Shown one piece after another: positions 1 to 8,640 of a stretch of 64,000 nucleotides of DNA. The stretch lies in assembly GCF_025673445.1 (NCBI RefSeq), contig NZ_JAOVQN010000012.1, forward strand, positions 77,131-141,130, given 5' to 3'. Within the stretch, counting starts at the first letter, position 1; each line of letters starts with the position of its first letter. The notes beneath the pieces were generated by a model, which worked only from the letters and a program-made list of their open reading frames with translations, did no database searches and was not told where the DNA came from. Made by a program: the position numbers and the translations under genes. The stretch is from Ruegeria_B marisflavi (GTDB lineage: Bacteria > Pseudomonadota > Alphaproteobacteria > Rhodobacterales > Rhodobacteraceae).

Positions 1-2224
1 AGCCCAGCGCCTGACCCTGCGCTGTCAGGTCCAATACAATCTCTTCCTTGTCATAGCTCAGATCGTCCTCGACCCCAGAAACCTCCGGGTACCGCGCCAG
101 TGCGGTTTGCAGATCCTCAGCGGCCGATTTCAGCACCTGCGCCGAGGCGCCATAGAACTGCACGTCAAGCGCATCGCCACCCGGCCCCGACCGCCAGCCG
201 CGAAAACTGAGCGTTTCGACCTTGGAATGCCGGTTCACGAAATCCTGCAACTCTCCGACAAAGGCAAAGCTGGAATAGGGGCGTTCGTCCGCGTCGATCA
301 ATTCGATCGAGATTCCGCCCAGCAGATCCGCATCCTTGGTGTCGGAACCGGCCAGCCCGGGCCCTGCGTTTCCGCCGATCTCGGCCATCACAAAGTCGAT
401 CGGGTTACGGCCGTGGCGCTCTTCATAGATGCGGCCAAGCTCCTCGGTGGAGCGCTGCAACTCGTGCATCATCGCCATCGTATCTTCACGCGTGGCGCCC
501 TCGACCATGCTGAAATTGCCGGTGACCGAGCCGCGTTCGGGCGCGTTAAAGAACCGCCACTGCACATCGCCGGTGATGAACAGCGCCGCCTGGCTGGCCA
601 GAACTGTCACCGTGCCCGCCAGAACGACATAGCGCGCCCGCACGACCCAGCCCACGAAACGGCGAAACAGATGGTCGCGCAGCCAGCGAAACCCCCTGTT
701 CACCGCCCGGTTCGGCCAGTCATACCAATGTTCCTTGGCTGAATGCGCAATGGCATGGGACATGTGGTTGGGCAGGATCAGGAAACACTCAACCAGCGAC
801 GCGGCCAGCACGGCGATCACGGTGAACGGAATGTCCCCTATCAACTTTCCGAAATGCCCTCCGATTGCGGTAAGGCCGAAAAAGGCGATGATCGTGGTCA
901 GCGTCGCGGCAAAGACCGGCATCGCCATGCGTCTTGCGGCGGTTTCCGCGGCAACGACCGGGTGCTCCCCCAGCCGCCGCGCCCGGAAATCGGCATGTTC
1001 CCCAACAACGATGGCATCATCCACCACGATGCCCAGCGTGATGATCAGCCCGAACAGCGACACCATGTTGATCGTCAATCCAGCCGCATACATCAGGGCC
1101 ACCGCAGCGAACATCGACGCCGGGATCCCCGCCGCCACCCAGAATGCCGTCCGCGCGTTCAGGAACAAAAACAGCAACAGAACGACCAGTCCCAGCCCGA
1201 CAAGCCCGTTGTCGACCAGAATGTTCAGACGGTCGGTGATTGCCTCGGCCCGGGTCCGGATCAGATCCATGCTCACGCCCTGCGGCAGACCTGCCTCCAT
1301 CACCTCGACCAACTCGGCGACCTGATGCTGAACCTTGATCGCATCGCCCTGATCCGATCGATCCACCCGGACCGACATTGCAGGCTGGTCCCCGACCCAA
1401 TAGCTCCGGTTGCGCGTGACCCCTTCGACCCGGATCGTCGCCACATCCGCAACGCGCAGCTTGGACCCATCGGGGTTCGAGCGCAGGACGATCCCGCCGA
1501 TCTCTTCGGGGCTGCGCTTCTCCACCCCGGTGCGGATACGTGCATTTGCACCTGTCACGTCGCCCGCCGGATCACCTGTGACCTCGGCCGCAATCGCCGC
1601 CGCGATTTCGGACATGGATACATCATTGGCGATCAGCTTGGCCGATGGCACTTCGACCACCGTGCGCGGAGCGGCCAGACCCCGGATCGTGGTCCGTGTC
1701 ACCCCGATCTCGAACAGCCGGACGATCAGCTCGTCGGTAAACCGGGCCAGTTGCTCGGGCGAGACGGGTCCGGTGATCACAACGTCGGTCACCCGGTCCC
1801 GCCAGACCCCACGACGGACCGATGGCTCCTCGGCATCCTCCGGCAGGGTCGTTATCGCATCCACCGCCGCCTGCACGTCATCGGCGGCCTGTGCCATGTC
1901 CCAGCCGGGTTCGAATTCCAGCGTCACATTGGCACGCCCCTCACGCGAGGTGGCGGTCGAGCTTTCCACCCCGTCTACGGCCAGCAAGGCCGGTTCCAGA
2001 ACCTGCACGATGGCGCTGTCAACATCTTCGGGTCCGGCCCCTTCCCACTCGACATTGACCGTCACGTTCTGGACGATCACGTCGGGAAAAAACTGCGCCC
2101 GCATGTTCGGAATGGCTGCGGCCCCCAGCACCAACAGGACCACAAGCAGCAGATTGGCGGCGGTCCGATGGCGCGTGAAGTAGCTCAGAAGCCCGCCAGC
2201 GGCTTTGGGGATATCGCGGACCAT
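1..2224 (-). CDS. RND-family efflux permease (AcrB-like), C-terminal part off the left edge
   Basis: The first 741 residues of an inner-membrane proton-driven RND pump are present; the 3' end lies beyond position 1. The N-terminus has the usual short cytoplasmic segment and first helix, followed by a periplasmic porter region with the QNVTVNVEWEGAGPEDVD type of motif near residue 50. Around residues 330-500 is a block of hydrophobic helices containing GIVVDDAIVVGEHA, which corresponds to RND motif A with paired Asp. The ATG at 2224 lies 5 nt after the stop of the upstream adaptor gene, so both should be one transcript. The substrate cannot be told from sequence. The family call is firm; which subfamily is not. 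Confidence 0.9.
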   Translation of the reverse strand, partial: MVRDIPKAAGGLLSYFTRHRTAANLLLVVLLVLGAAAIPNMRAQFFPDVIVQNVTVNVEWEGAGPEDVDSAIVQVLEPALLAVDGVESSTATSREGRANVTLEFEPGWDMAQAADDVQAAVDAITTLPEDAEEPSVRRGVWRDRVTDVVITGPVSPEQLARFTDELIVRLFEIGVTRTTIRGLAAPRTVVEVPSAKLIANDVSMSEIAAAIAAEVTGDPAGDVTGANARIRTGVEKRSPEEIGGIVLRSNPDGSKLRVADVATIRVEGVTRNRSYWVGDQPAMSVRVDRSDQGDAIKVQHQVAELVEVMEAGLPQGVSMDLIRTRAEAITDRLNILVDNGLVGLGLVVLLLFLFLNARTAFWVAAGIPASMFAAVALMYAAGLTINMVSLFGLIITLGIVVDDAIVVGEHADFRARRLGEHPVVAAETAARRMAMPVFAATLTTIIAFFGLTAIGGHFGKLIGDIPFTVIAVLAASLVECFLILPNHMSHAIAHSAKEHWYDWPNRAVNRGFRWLRDHLFRRFVGWVVRARYVVLAGTVTVLASQAALFITGDVQWRFFNAPERGSVTGNFSMVEGATREDTMAMMHELQRSTEELGRIYEERHGRNPIDFVMAEIGGNAGPGLAGSDTKDADLLGGISIELIDADERPYSSFAFVGELQDFVNRHSKVETLSFRGWRSGPGGDALDVQFYGASAQVLKSAAEDLQTALARYPEVSGVEDDLSYDKEEIVLDLTAQGQALG

Positions 2225-2229
2225 GCCGG

Positions 2230-3687
2230 TCAGCCCCCAGCCCGCTCTTCCAGCCGCTGCACCAGGCGTGCGGGCACGCGGGTTTCGCCAAGCTGGCCCA
2301 GCAGCCGCTGTTTCACATCCGCCGGCATCCGATCGTTCCCCTCGACAAAGGCCACAAGGCGCGCCCGGCGTTCGTCGGACAGCTCCAGCAGCGAGACATC
2401 CGGTTCACCGGCCTCCGCTTCGACCCGCAGCGGCCGAACCTTGATTCCCGGACCCAGCAATGGCGTGCGGCCGATCACCACCTCGCGCCCTTCCAGTCCG
2501 TCGCCACGGACGAGAACATGGTCGCCCTGACGCCGCAGCAGCGACACCGGCAACTCCTCCAGACGGTCTTCTGCACTCAGCACCAGCACCGTTCCCGACG
2601 CATCCAGCGCCGAGGCTGGCAGTTGCACCACATTCAATAGCGGGGGTTCCTCGACACTCACAGTTACGAAGTCGCCCGGCTTGAACCCTGGCGACGCATC
2701 CAGCCCGGCATAGATAAGGCGGCCCGACTGACCGTCCCCTGCCGCCGCGCTGTCACGGCTGATGCTGCCCTGTGCGACCAGATCGGCCCCGGTAACATCC
2801 AGCTTGACCGTAACAGGGGCGCCGATCAGCCGGCCAGACGCGTCAAGCAGACGCGCATATTGCGCCGTCGAAATCCGAAAGGCTACTTCCAGAGCGGTCG
2901 GGTCGATCAGTTCGGCCAGTTTCTCGTTCACCGAGACCAGTCGTCCCTCGACCAGCGTCACCCCGCTCAGCGTACCGTCAAAGCTCGCGAACACTTCGGT
3001 TTCGGCCAGATCCCGCTCGGCCAGATCCAGCGCCAGACGCGCGCGTGCCAGCCGGGTCGCGGCCTGGTCCACCCGTGCCTCGGCCTGGGCCACCGCGATC
3101 TGGCGGGACAAAACCGCCTGGCGCGCCTGGGCATCCGCCAGTTCTGCGGTTTCCGTCATTGCGGCGCTGCCTACCCCGCGCTCGACCAGATCCTGCTGAC
3201 GTTGCATCGCCTGCGCGCGCAGGGTGGCCTGATCTTCCGCCGCCTGTAATTCGTGTCCCGCCAGGATCAAGGCCCGGGCGGCATCGCGTTCCTCGGCTTC
3301 GGCATCCATCAGATCCGAGCGCGCCCGGTCCAGTTCGGTCTGCGCCTTGGCGGGGTCTATCTGCACCAGAACCTCGCCCGCATGAACCGTGCCGCCGTCG
3401 ACAAAGTTTTCCGCCAGCCCGATCACCCGTCCGCCCATAGCGCTGCGCAATTCCAGAGTGCGGCGGCTTTGTACCTTGCCAAATGCTTCCAGAACCGGCG
3501 TGACGGTGCCGGATTGTGCGGTTTGTACATTGACCGCGAACACCCGTTCACGGGCTGCGGGTGGTTTCTTGTCAGCGTTCATCCGGGATTGCACGGCGTC
3601 CAACACCAATTGCCCGGCCCAGATCAGCAGGGCCAGGGCAACCGAGGCAAGAAAGACACCAAGCAGGCTTTGCCGAAGAAATCGCAT
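2230..3687 (-). CDS. HlyD/AcrA-type periplasmic adaptor (membrane fusion protein)
   Basis: This 485-residue protein should couple the RND pump encoded immediately downstream to an outer-membrane channel. Residues 9-28 form a single N-terminal membrane anchor. After it comes a barrel-sandwich (lipoyl-like) half near 65-110 with the GKVQSRRTLELRS motif, a long coiled-coil hairpin rich in Ala, Glu and Arg at about 110-220, then the second lipoyl half (FDGTLSGV) and beta-barrel domains. It has an unusual charged C-terminal tail of about 55 residues with no counterpart in AcrA. No outer-membrane TolC gene is adjacent. The adaptor-then-pump order and 5-nt spacing support co-transcription. Confidence 0.9.
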   Translation of the reverse strand: MRFLRQSLLGVFLASVALALLIWAGQLVLDAVQSRMNADKKPPAARERVFAVNVQTAQSGTVTPVLEAFGKVQSRRTLELRSAMGGRVIGLAENFVDGGTVHAGEVLVQIDPAKAQTELDRARSDLMDAEAEERDAARALILAGHELQAAEDQATLRAQAMQRQQDLVERGVGSAAMTETAELADAQARQAVLSRQIAVAQAEARVDQAATRLARARLALDLAERDLAETEVFASFDGTLSGVTLVEGRLVSVNEKLAELIDPTALEVAFRISTAQYARLLDASGRLIGAPVTVKLDVTGADLVAQGSISRDSAAAGDGQSGRLIYAGLDASPGFKPGDFVTVSVEEPPLLNVVQLPASALDASGTVLVLSAEDRLEELPVSLLRRQGDHVLVRGDGLEGREVVIGRTPLLGPGIKVRPLRVEAEAGEPDVSLLELSDERRARLVAFVEGNDRMPADVKQRLLGQLGETRVPARLVQRLEERAGG

Positions 3688-3783
3688 TGTTTACCGGGTT
3701 CCGGTTACAGGTGACAGTATCATAGACAAGCTAGGAGGCCCCGGAAAATTGCCAAGCCTCATATTCTTGAACGTGATCCTGAC

Positions 3784-4326
3784 CTATTTCCGTCGCAGAT
3801 GCTCATCCAATCGTGGCATGATCTCGACAAAGTTGCAGGGACGATGGCGGTAATCGAGCTGTTTTTCCAAAATCCCGTCCCAGGCATCCTTGCAGGCGCC
3901 CGGGCTGCCGGGCAGCGCAAACAGATAGGTGCCCCCCGCAACGCCGCCCGTGGCGCGCGACTGCACCGCCGAGGTTCCGATCTTTTCCATCGAAATCAGG
4001 GTAAAGACGGTGGCGAAAGCCTCGATCTCTTTCTCGTAAACGTCGCGATGCGCCTCGACCGTCACGTCACGCCCGGTCAGGCCGGTGCCGCCGGTCGAGA
4101 TGATGACATCGACATCCGGATCGGCGACCCAGGCGCGCAGCTGGTCGGCGATCTGGGCGCGCTCGTCCTGAATGATGTGCCGGTCGGCCAGCACATGTCC
4201 TGCCCGTGCGATCCGGTCGACCAAGGTCTGGCCCGATCGATCCTCTTCCAGCGAGCGGGTATCCGACACGGTGAGCACCGCGATACGGACAGGAATGAAA
4301 TCGAGGCTTTCGTCGATGCGCGACAT
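3784..4326 (-). CDS. moaB: molybdenum cofactor biosynthesis protein B
   Basis: This 180-residue protein of the MoaB/MogA fold belongs to molybdopterin cofactor synthesis, where family members adenylylate or bind molybdopterin. The diagnostic signature is ISTGGTGLTGRD near residues 75-86, followed by the conserved stretch with SRATGGVAGG and LPGSPGA that shapes the MPT-binding pocket. The length matches single-domain MoaB rather than MoeA fusions. The start codon lies 6 nt beyond the stop of the LysE gene, with an AAAGGA ribosome site inside that gene's end, so translation is probably coupled. The moaD and moaE genes are in this same window at about 50.2 kb, far from this one. Confidence 0.92.
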   Translation of the reverse strand: MSRIDESLDFIPVRIAVLTVSDTRSLEEDRSGQTLVDRIARAGHVLADRHIIQDERAQIADQLRAWVADPDVDVIISTGGTGLTGRDVTVEAHRDVYEKEIEAFATVFTLISMEKIGTSAVQSRATGGVAGGTYLFALPGSPGACKDAWDGILEKQLDYRHRPCNFVEIMPRLDEHLRRK

Positions 4327-4332
4327 GGCGGA

Positions 4333-4953
4333 TCAGGTCCTTTCAAGAATGGCGAGCCGCAGCGCCAGCGCGGCAAAAATACCCGCCGTCACCCGGCCCA
4401 GGATGCGGCCCAGGCGCGGATTGCCTGTTAACTGGCGCCCGAGGCCGCCCGCAAAAAGCCCCACCAACCCGTTGATGACAAACCCGCCCAACCCGATGAT
4501 GGCACCAAAGACCAGAAACTGTGGCAGGATCGGGCCAGCCTCGGGCGATACGAATTGCGGGATAAAGGCCAGCACAAACAAGATCACCTTGGGGTTGGTC
4601 AGGTTCACCAGCATCCCGTCGCGAAAGGCATGCCGCGCGGCACGCGGCGGGGTATCGGCGGCAACGGCCCCTTGCCGCAGCGCCCCCCAGGCCAGCCACA
4701 GCAGATAGGCCACGCCGACCCAGCGGATGGCGTCGAACAGCCACGGCATTGCCTGCACCGCAGCCCCCAGACCCAGCCCGGCCACCGCGACATGCACCAT
4801 GCCGCCCGCCGAGATACCGGCGCTGGCCGCCCAGGCAGCACGCGGACCAGATCGCAACCCTTGGCCGAGGCAGAACATCATGTCGGCGCCCGGCGTCAGG
4901 TTCAGCGCCAGCGCGGCCGGCAAAAACGTCAAGAATGTGATGGGCTCGATCAT
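4333..4953 (-). CDS. LysE/RhtB-family amino-acid exporter
   Basis: An inner-membrane exporter of about 206 residues with six predicted helices. The hallmark near the N-terminus is the family motif NLTPGADMMF (residues about 18-27), followed by small-residue-rich helices and the NLTNPKVILFVLAFIPQF segment that is highly conserved in LysE/RhtB proteins. I chose the ATG at 4953 because it overlaps the upstream stop as ATGA; a GTG at 4962 in frame is the alternative and adds three residues. The substrate is probably an amino acid or a homoserine-lactone-like compound, but nothing in the sequence fixes it. Confidence 0.9.
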   Translation of the reverse strand: MIEPITFLTFLPAALALNLTPGADMMFCLGQGLRSGPRAAWAASAGISAGGMVHVAVAGLGLGAAVQAMPWLFDAIRWVGVAYLLWLAWGALRQGAVAADTPPRAARHAFRDGMLVNLTNPKVILFVLAFIPQFVSPEAGPILPQFLVFGAIIGLGGFVINGLVGLFAGGLGRQLTGNPRLGRILGRVTAGIFAALALRLAILERT

Positions 4954-5549
4954 TGCGGCCACTCGAACCAGTTCACTGTGGGACCAAGGTTTGCAAGCCG
5001 CGTCCGCCCCATGCTGCCCCGCGCGCCCCAGCTGTCATGGATATGACCGCATAGCGCCAGCTGCGGTTGCACCCGTTCGATGGCGTCGCGGATCGCGGTC
5101 GATCCGACCGACTTGCCATCCGAGGTGACATCGCCGAACCCCTTTGGCGGCGAATGGGTGATCAGGATATCGGCGGACTTGCAGCGCGCCAGCATCTCGG
5201 ATGCCTCGCCCTCGGTCATGTCACAGGACCAGTCGCCAAAAGGCGTGGGCGGCACGCCATAGCCCAGCCCGAACATCCGTATCCCGTCCACCGTGGCCGA
5301 GGTGCCATGCAGCACATGCACGCCTTCGGGCGCGGCGGCCTCCAGCTCGGCGGCGCTTTCGGCGTTTCCCGGCACCAGCACCAGCGGCACCATGATCCCG
5401 GCCAGCATCGCCATCGCCTGATCCAACCCCTGGCGCCCGTTGCAGTAATCGCCTGCGCCGATCACGATATCGGCCTCCAGGCTTGCAGCGACCAGATCGG
5501 CGGCCCGGGCGCGCGCCATGTGGAGATCGGAAAAGGCCAATATGCGCAT
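4950..5549 (-). CDS. calcineurin-like metallophosphoesterase
   Basis: A compact 199-residue phosphoesterase. The dinuclear metal site motifs are in order: DLH near residue 8, GAGDYCNG near 32 (the GD-x-x-x-x GNH region, with GD kept and PGNAES replacing GNHE), a single His in the THSPPKG stretch, and CGHIHDSW near the C-terminus. It resembles the YfcE/rapamycin-related Icc group of small phosphodiesterases; the substrate is unknown. The start at 5549 overlaps the UDG stop as ATGA, and its stop overlaps the LysE start the same way, so the three genes form a translationally coupled set. A longer reading to 5678 would invade UDG and is not needed. Confidence 0.87.
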   Translation of the reverse strand: MRILAFSDLHMARARAADLVAASLEADIVIGAGDYCNGRQGLDQAMAMLAGIMVPLVLVPGNAESAAELEAAAPEGVHVLHGTSATVDGIRMFGLGYGVPPTPFGDWSCDMTEGEASEMLARCKSADILITHSPPKGFGDVTSDGKSVGSTAIRDAIERVQPQLALCGHIHDSWGARGSMGRTRLANLGPTVNWFEWPQ

Positions 5550-6328
5550 CACTGCTCCTTCAGCTTTGCCTTGAGTTCCAGAAGGTCGGCCCAGGCCTGC
5601 CGCTTCATCTGCGGCTGGCGCAGCAGATAGGCAGGGTGGAACATCGGCATGACCGGCAGGTTCATCGCCTGGGTCCATTGGCCCCTGAGCCGCGTGATAC
5701 CCCGTTTTCCCAGCACCGCGTCACAGCTGATATTGCCCATCAGCACCAGAACCTGCGGCTGTGCCAGCGCCACATGCCGTTCCAGGAACGGTTTCATCAT
5801 CCCGATCTCGACCGGCAGCGGGTCGCGGTTCTGCGGCGGCCGCCAGGGCAGGACATTGGTGATATAGACGTTTTTCTGCCGGTCGAGGCCAATGGCCGCC
5901 AGCATCCGGTCCAGAAGTTGCCCGGCGCGGCCGACAAAGGGGCGCCCCTCGCGATCCTCGTCGCGGCCGGGCGCCTCGCCGATGATCATTACCCGCGACC
6001 CCGGCATCCCGTCAGCAAAGACAAGGTTGCGCGCGCCCTTCTTAAGCTCGCAATGCTCGAACTCCGCCAGCGCCTGGCGCAGCGACGGCAGTGCCGTCGC
6101 CCCGGCCGCAGCCTTGCGCGCCTCTTGCACCGGATCCGTCTTTGGCACCACTTGCGGCGCGGCTGGCTGTGATGGCGCCGCAGCGGCGGTAGCGCGATCC
6201 GGGCGCGGCGCGGTATCGGCCAAGGCATAGCGATTCACCGGCGCGTCGCCGATCGCTTCGGTCACGCCCAGTTCCACCTGCCATTCCAGCAGGGCCAGCG
6301 CCGCATGAGGATCAAGTGCCGATTCCAT
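5549..6328 (-). CDS. family-4-like uracil-DNA glycosylase without the Fe-S cysteines
   Basis: A base-excision repair enzyme of the UDG superfamily, 259 residues. Residues 1-85 are an Ala/Pro-rich extension. The catalytic core follows: motif 1 GEAPGRDEDREGRPFVG (117-133), an Asn in YITN (158), NRDP, and the motif-2-like HPAYLLR (231-237). These place it nearest family 4. Family-4 enzymes usually hold a 4Fe-4S cluster through four Cys; here only C93 is near the first pair, and the position normally reading EIxxC is EIGMM. The cluster therefore looks lost. I recall the same substitution in other Rhodobacteraceae homologues. It is first in a minus-strand run and is divergent from the Cys-rich gene at 6410. 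Confidence 0.88.
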   Translation of the reverse strand: MESALDPHAALALLEWQVELGVTEAIGDAPVNRYALADTAPRPDRATAAAAPSQPAAPQVVPKTDPVQEARKAAAGATALPSLRQALAEFEHCELKKGARNLVFADGMPGSRVMIIGEAPGRDEDREGRPFVGRAGQLLDRMLAAIGLDRQKNVYITNVLPWRPPQNRDPLPVEIGMMKPFLERHVALAQPQVLVLMGNISCDAVLGKRGITRLRGQWTQAMNLPVMPMFHPAYLLRQPQMKRQAWADLLELKAKLKEQ

Positions 6329-6409
6329 GCCCCCAATCTAACCGTCTGCGCGGCAAGGGAAAGCGGATTGCCGCTGGACAGCGCGCAACGCGCAGCCGAG
6401 CATGGCGGC

Positions 6410-6994
6410 ATGTTTCAACTGTCCTGCCTGAGCCTGATCGTCTTTTTTGTTGCCGCGTTTCATGACGCCCGGGCGGCGGAATGTCCCGCGGGCACCGCCC
6501 AATGCGGTGCATCAAACTGCTGCGGCCTGTCGCAAACCTGTAGCTGGGACGGGTACTGCTTGCCTTTGGGCGGCACCTATTGCGGCGGCGGCCGTTCCTG
6601 CGGGCCGTTCGAGGACTGCGTGGCAGGCGGCACCAGATGCGCGCCCAAGGGTGCGGGCAAATGCCAGACCGGCCTGACCTGCGGGCCCGGGATGACCTGT
6701 TCGGTTTCCGGCGACTGCGTGCCGGTTCCGAAACCAGATCTGACCCTTCCCCAAAACCCGCCCTGCAAGGACGGGCGGGTCTGTCCGGCGGGGACCCAGT
6801 GCCTGCCCGGGGGAGGGTGCAGCCGCGTCGGCTGGTACCTGTGCGAAGAGACCGGATCACAATGCAGGCCGGGCTTCAAATGCTCGGCCGAACGGGGCTG
6901 CGTGCCGCAGTTGGCGGTCGATTGCGGGCGCGGTGCATGGTGCAAGCCGGGCGAGACCTGCCTGCCCGAGGGCGGCTGCGCCCCCTCTGACTGA
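6410..6994 (+). CDS. cysteine-rich exported protein of unknown function
   Basis: Not recognised. The 194-residue product starts with a hydrophobic signal segment (MFQLSCLSLIVFFVAAF) and a likely cleavage after ARAA. The mature part is built from repeating modules about 20-30 residues long with patterns of the type C-x2-G-x2-C and C-x4-GxC. It has about 30 cysteines, a run of Gly, Pro and acidic or polar residues, and almost no long hydrophobic stretch. The Cys density suggests extensive disulphide bonding in the periplasm or outside the cell. I chose the ATG at 6410 because the signal peptide begins there; an in-frame ATG at 6305 adds a non-signal-like extension that overlaps the divergent UDG gene. 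Confidence 0.7.
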   Translation: MFQLSCLSLIVFFVAAFHDARAAECPAGTAQCGASNCCGLSQTCSWDGYCLPLGGTYCGGGRSCGPFEDCVAGGTRCAPKGAGKCQTGLTCGPGMTCSVSGDCVPVPKPDLTLPQNPPCKDGRVCPAGTQCLPGGGCSRVGWYLCEETGSQCRPGFKCSAERGCVPQLAVDCGRGAWCKPGETCLPEGGCAPSD

Positions 6995-7065
6995 GGCGAC
7001 GGGCCGTATTGCCCCCGGCCCGCGCGCTTTCTATAAGCGGCGCAATCGCCTGACCGGAGCCGCCC

Positions 7066-8001
7066 ATGTCATTTGCCCACCGACACCTGCTTGGCATCGA
7101 ACAGCTGTCTCCCGCAGATATCACCGCCATTCTGGATCTGGCCGAGACCTATGTCGACCTGAACCGGCAATCGGCCAAGCATTCCGACGTGCTGTCGGGG
7201 CTGACCCAGATCAACATGTTCTTTGAGAACTCCACCCGCACGCAGGCCAGTTTCGAACTGGCGGGCAAGCGGCTGGGCGCGGATGTGATGAACATGTCCA
7301 TGCAGGCCAGCTCGATCAAGAAGGGCGAGACCCTGATCGACACCGCGATGACGCTGAACGCGATGCATCCCGACCTGCTTGTCGTGCGGCATCCGCATTC
7401 GGGCGCGGTAGACTTGCTGGCGCAGAAGGTCAATTGCGCGGTGCTGAACGCGGGCGACGGGCGGCACGAACACCCGACCCAGGCGCTCTTGGATGCGCTG
7501 ACGATCCGCCGGGCCAAGGGGCGGCTACACCGGCTGAACATCGCCATCTGCGGTGACATCGCGCACAGCCGTGTGGCGCGTTCGAATTTGATTTTGCTGG
7601 GAAAAATGGAAAACCGCATCCGCCTGATCGGGCCACCGACGCTGGTTCCCTCTCAGTTCGCCGCGTTTGGCGCCGAAGTCTATGACGACATGCGCGAGGG
7701 TCTGAAAGACGTCGATGTGGTGATGATGCTGCGGCTTCAGAAAGAGCGGATGGATGGCGGTTTCATCCCGTCCGAGCGCGAGTATTATCACCGCTACGGG
7801 CTGGATCGCGAGAAGCTGGGACTGGCCAAGGCGGATGCCATTGTGATGCATCCGGGGCCGATGAATCGGGGGGTCGAGATTGATGGGACCTTGGCGGATG
7901 ACATCAACCGGTCCGTGATCCAGGAGCAGGTGGAAATGGGTGTCGCGGTGCGCATGGCGGCGATGGAGCTGCTGGCGCGCAACCTGCGCGGGGCGGCATG
8001 A
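7066..8001 (+). CDS. pyrB: aspartate carbamoyltransferase, catalytic chain
   Basis: Catalyses carbamoyl phosphate plus aspartate to carbamoyl aspartate, the committed step of pyrimidine synthesis. At 311 residues it has the usual catalytic-chain length. The carbamoyl-phosphate loop FENSTRTQ is at 53-60, the SIKKGE loop (84-88) supplies the neighbouring-subunit Ser and Lys, HEHPTQALLD is at 134-143, and MHPGPMNRG near 262 completes the aspartate side. No pyrI regulatory subunit is present, and a dihydroorotase-like gene follows 1 kb downstream. That is the arrangement of the dodecameric ATCases in which an inactive DHOase homologue is a structural partner. The next gene starts inside its stop (ATGA). 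Confidence 0.97.
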   Translation: MSFAHRHLLGIEQLSPADITAILDLAETYVDLNRQSAKHSDVLSGLTQINMFFENSTRTQASFELAGKRLGADVMNMSMQASSIKKGETLIDTAMTLNAMHPDLLVVRHPHSGAVDLLAQKVNCAVLNAGDGRHEHPTQALLDALTIRRAKGRLHRLNIAICGDIAHSRVARSNLILLGKMENRIRLIGPPTLVPSQFAAFGAEVYDDMREGLKDVDVVMMLRLQKERMDGGFIPSEREYYHRYGLDREKLGLAKADAIVMHPGPMNRGVEIDGTLADDINRSVIQEQVEMGVAVRMAAMELLARNLRGAA

Positions 8002-8522
8002 CCCGGCTGAGCGTCCCCCGGAACGAGAGCGGCCTGATCCGCCTTTACGCCCTGAACATGCGGCCCGAGGAGGCGCGGTTCCTGCGCGAGCCGGGGGCGG
8101 TGGCGCAACTCCTGGGGCTCGATGCGCTCGACATGGGTCATGTCGAGGTCTTTCCGATCTCCGACCTCGAAGACTTCGGTCTTTATGGTTATCTTACAGA
8201 GGGTTGCGGGATATCCGAGGACCATCTGGACCGCGCAGAGCTAGCCGCGCACAAGGGCTGGATACTGCTTTTGCGAAGCCGGGCGTTCGGTGGGAACCCG
8301 GTCGAAACTACCTTGCCCGAAACGCTGGAGCCGGTGGGAGAGTATCGCGAAGAAGACACCGACTGGAGCGGGACACCGATCGAGACGGCAAGCGCCCTGC
8401 CCCATTCCGCACCGCGTCTGCCACCGCGCGAGGCGCGCCGGAAGGCACGCAATATCGGGTTTTCCCTGTTCATCGTGGTGATGTCGCTGATCATCGGGGG
8501 GCTGGCATGGTTGATCTTTTGA
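7998..8522 (+). CDS. hypothetical protein with C-terminal membrane anchor, coupled to pyrB
   Basis: Not recognised as a named family. The 174-residue product has a soluble acidic N-terminal domain of about 140 residues, a basic linker (PREARRKARN) near 143-152, and one strongly hydrophobic C-terminal helix (residues about 153-173) that ends the protein, so it looks tail-anchored in the inner membrane. Its ATG overlaps the pyrB stop by 4 bp, so it is almost certainly translated with it. The N-terminal part contains paired VFPISDLEDFGLYGYL-like segments but no catalytic motif I can name. Context suggests a role linked to the ATCase cluster, but there is no direct evidence. Confidence 0.75.
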   Translation: MTRLSVPRNESGLIRLYALNMRPEEARFLREPGAVAQLLGLDALDMGHVEVFPISDLEDFGLYGYLTEGCGISEDHLDRAELAAHKGWILLLRSRAFGGNPVETTLPETLEPVGEYREEDTDWSGTPIETASALPHSAPRLPPREARRKARNIGFSLFIVVMSLIIGGLAWLIF

Positions 8523-8534
8523 CCCGCGAATTGA

Positions 8535-8577
8535 CCGTTTTGTACCGGCCCCACGGGGCGAATGTGCCGTTTTGTAC
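8535..8577 (+). repeat. two 11-bp direct repeats CCGTTTTGTAC, 32 bp apart
   Basis: Identical CCGTTTTGTAC units at 8535-8545 and 8567-8577, start to start 32 bp, which is three helical turns. They lie in the only sizeable gap (118 bp) between the pyrB pair and the following operon that contains the pyrC-like gene and plsY. Spacing and position fit a dimer-of-sites operator or promoter element, but no regulator is known from the sequence. Confidence 0.45.
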
Positions 8578-8640
8578 ATCGGCAATTTCACGATTCGTTA
8601 AGGGTTTCAGCGCTCTGGCGCTCGTCCCCGGGGGCGGGAC

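Noticed and set aside
743..2530. Long open frame of 595 codons antisense to the RND and HlyD genes
   Set aside because: It is rich in Arg, His, Asp and Gln as expected from an antisense frame in GC-rich DNA, with no domain, while the opposite strand has clear RND motifs.
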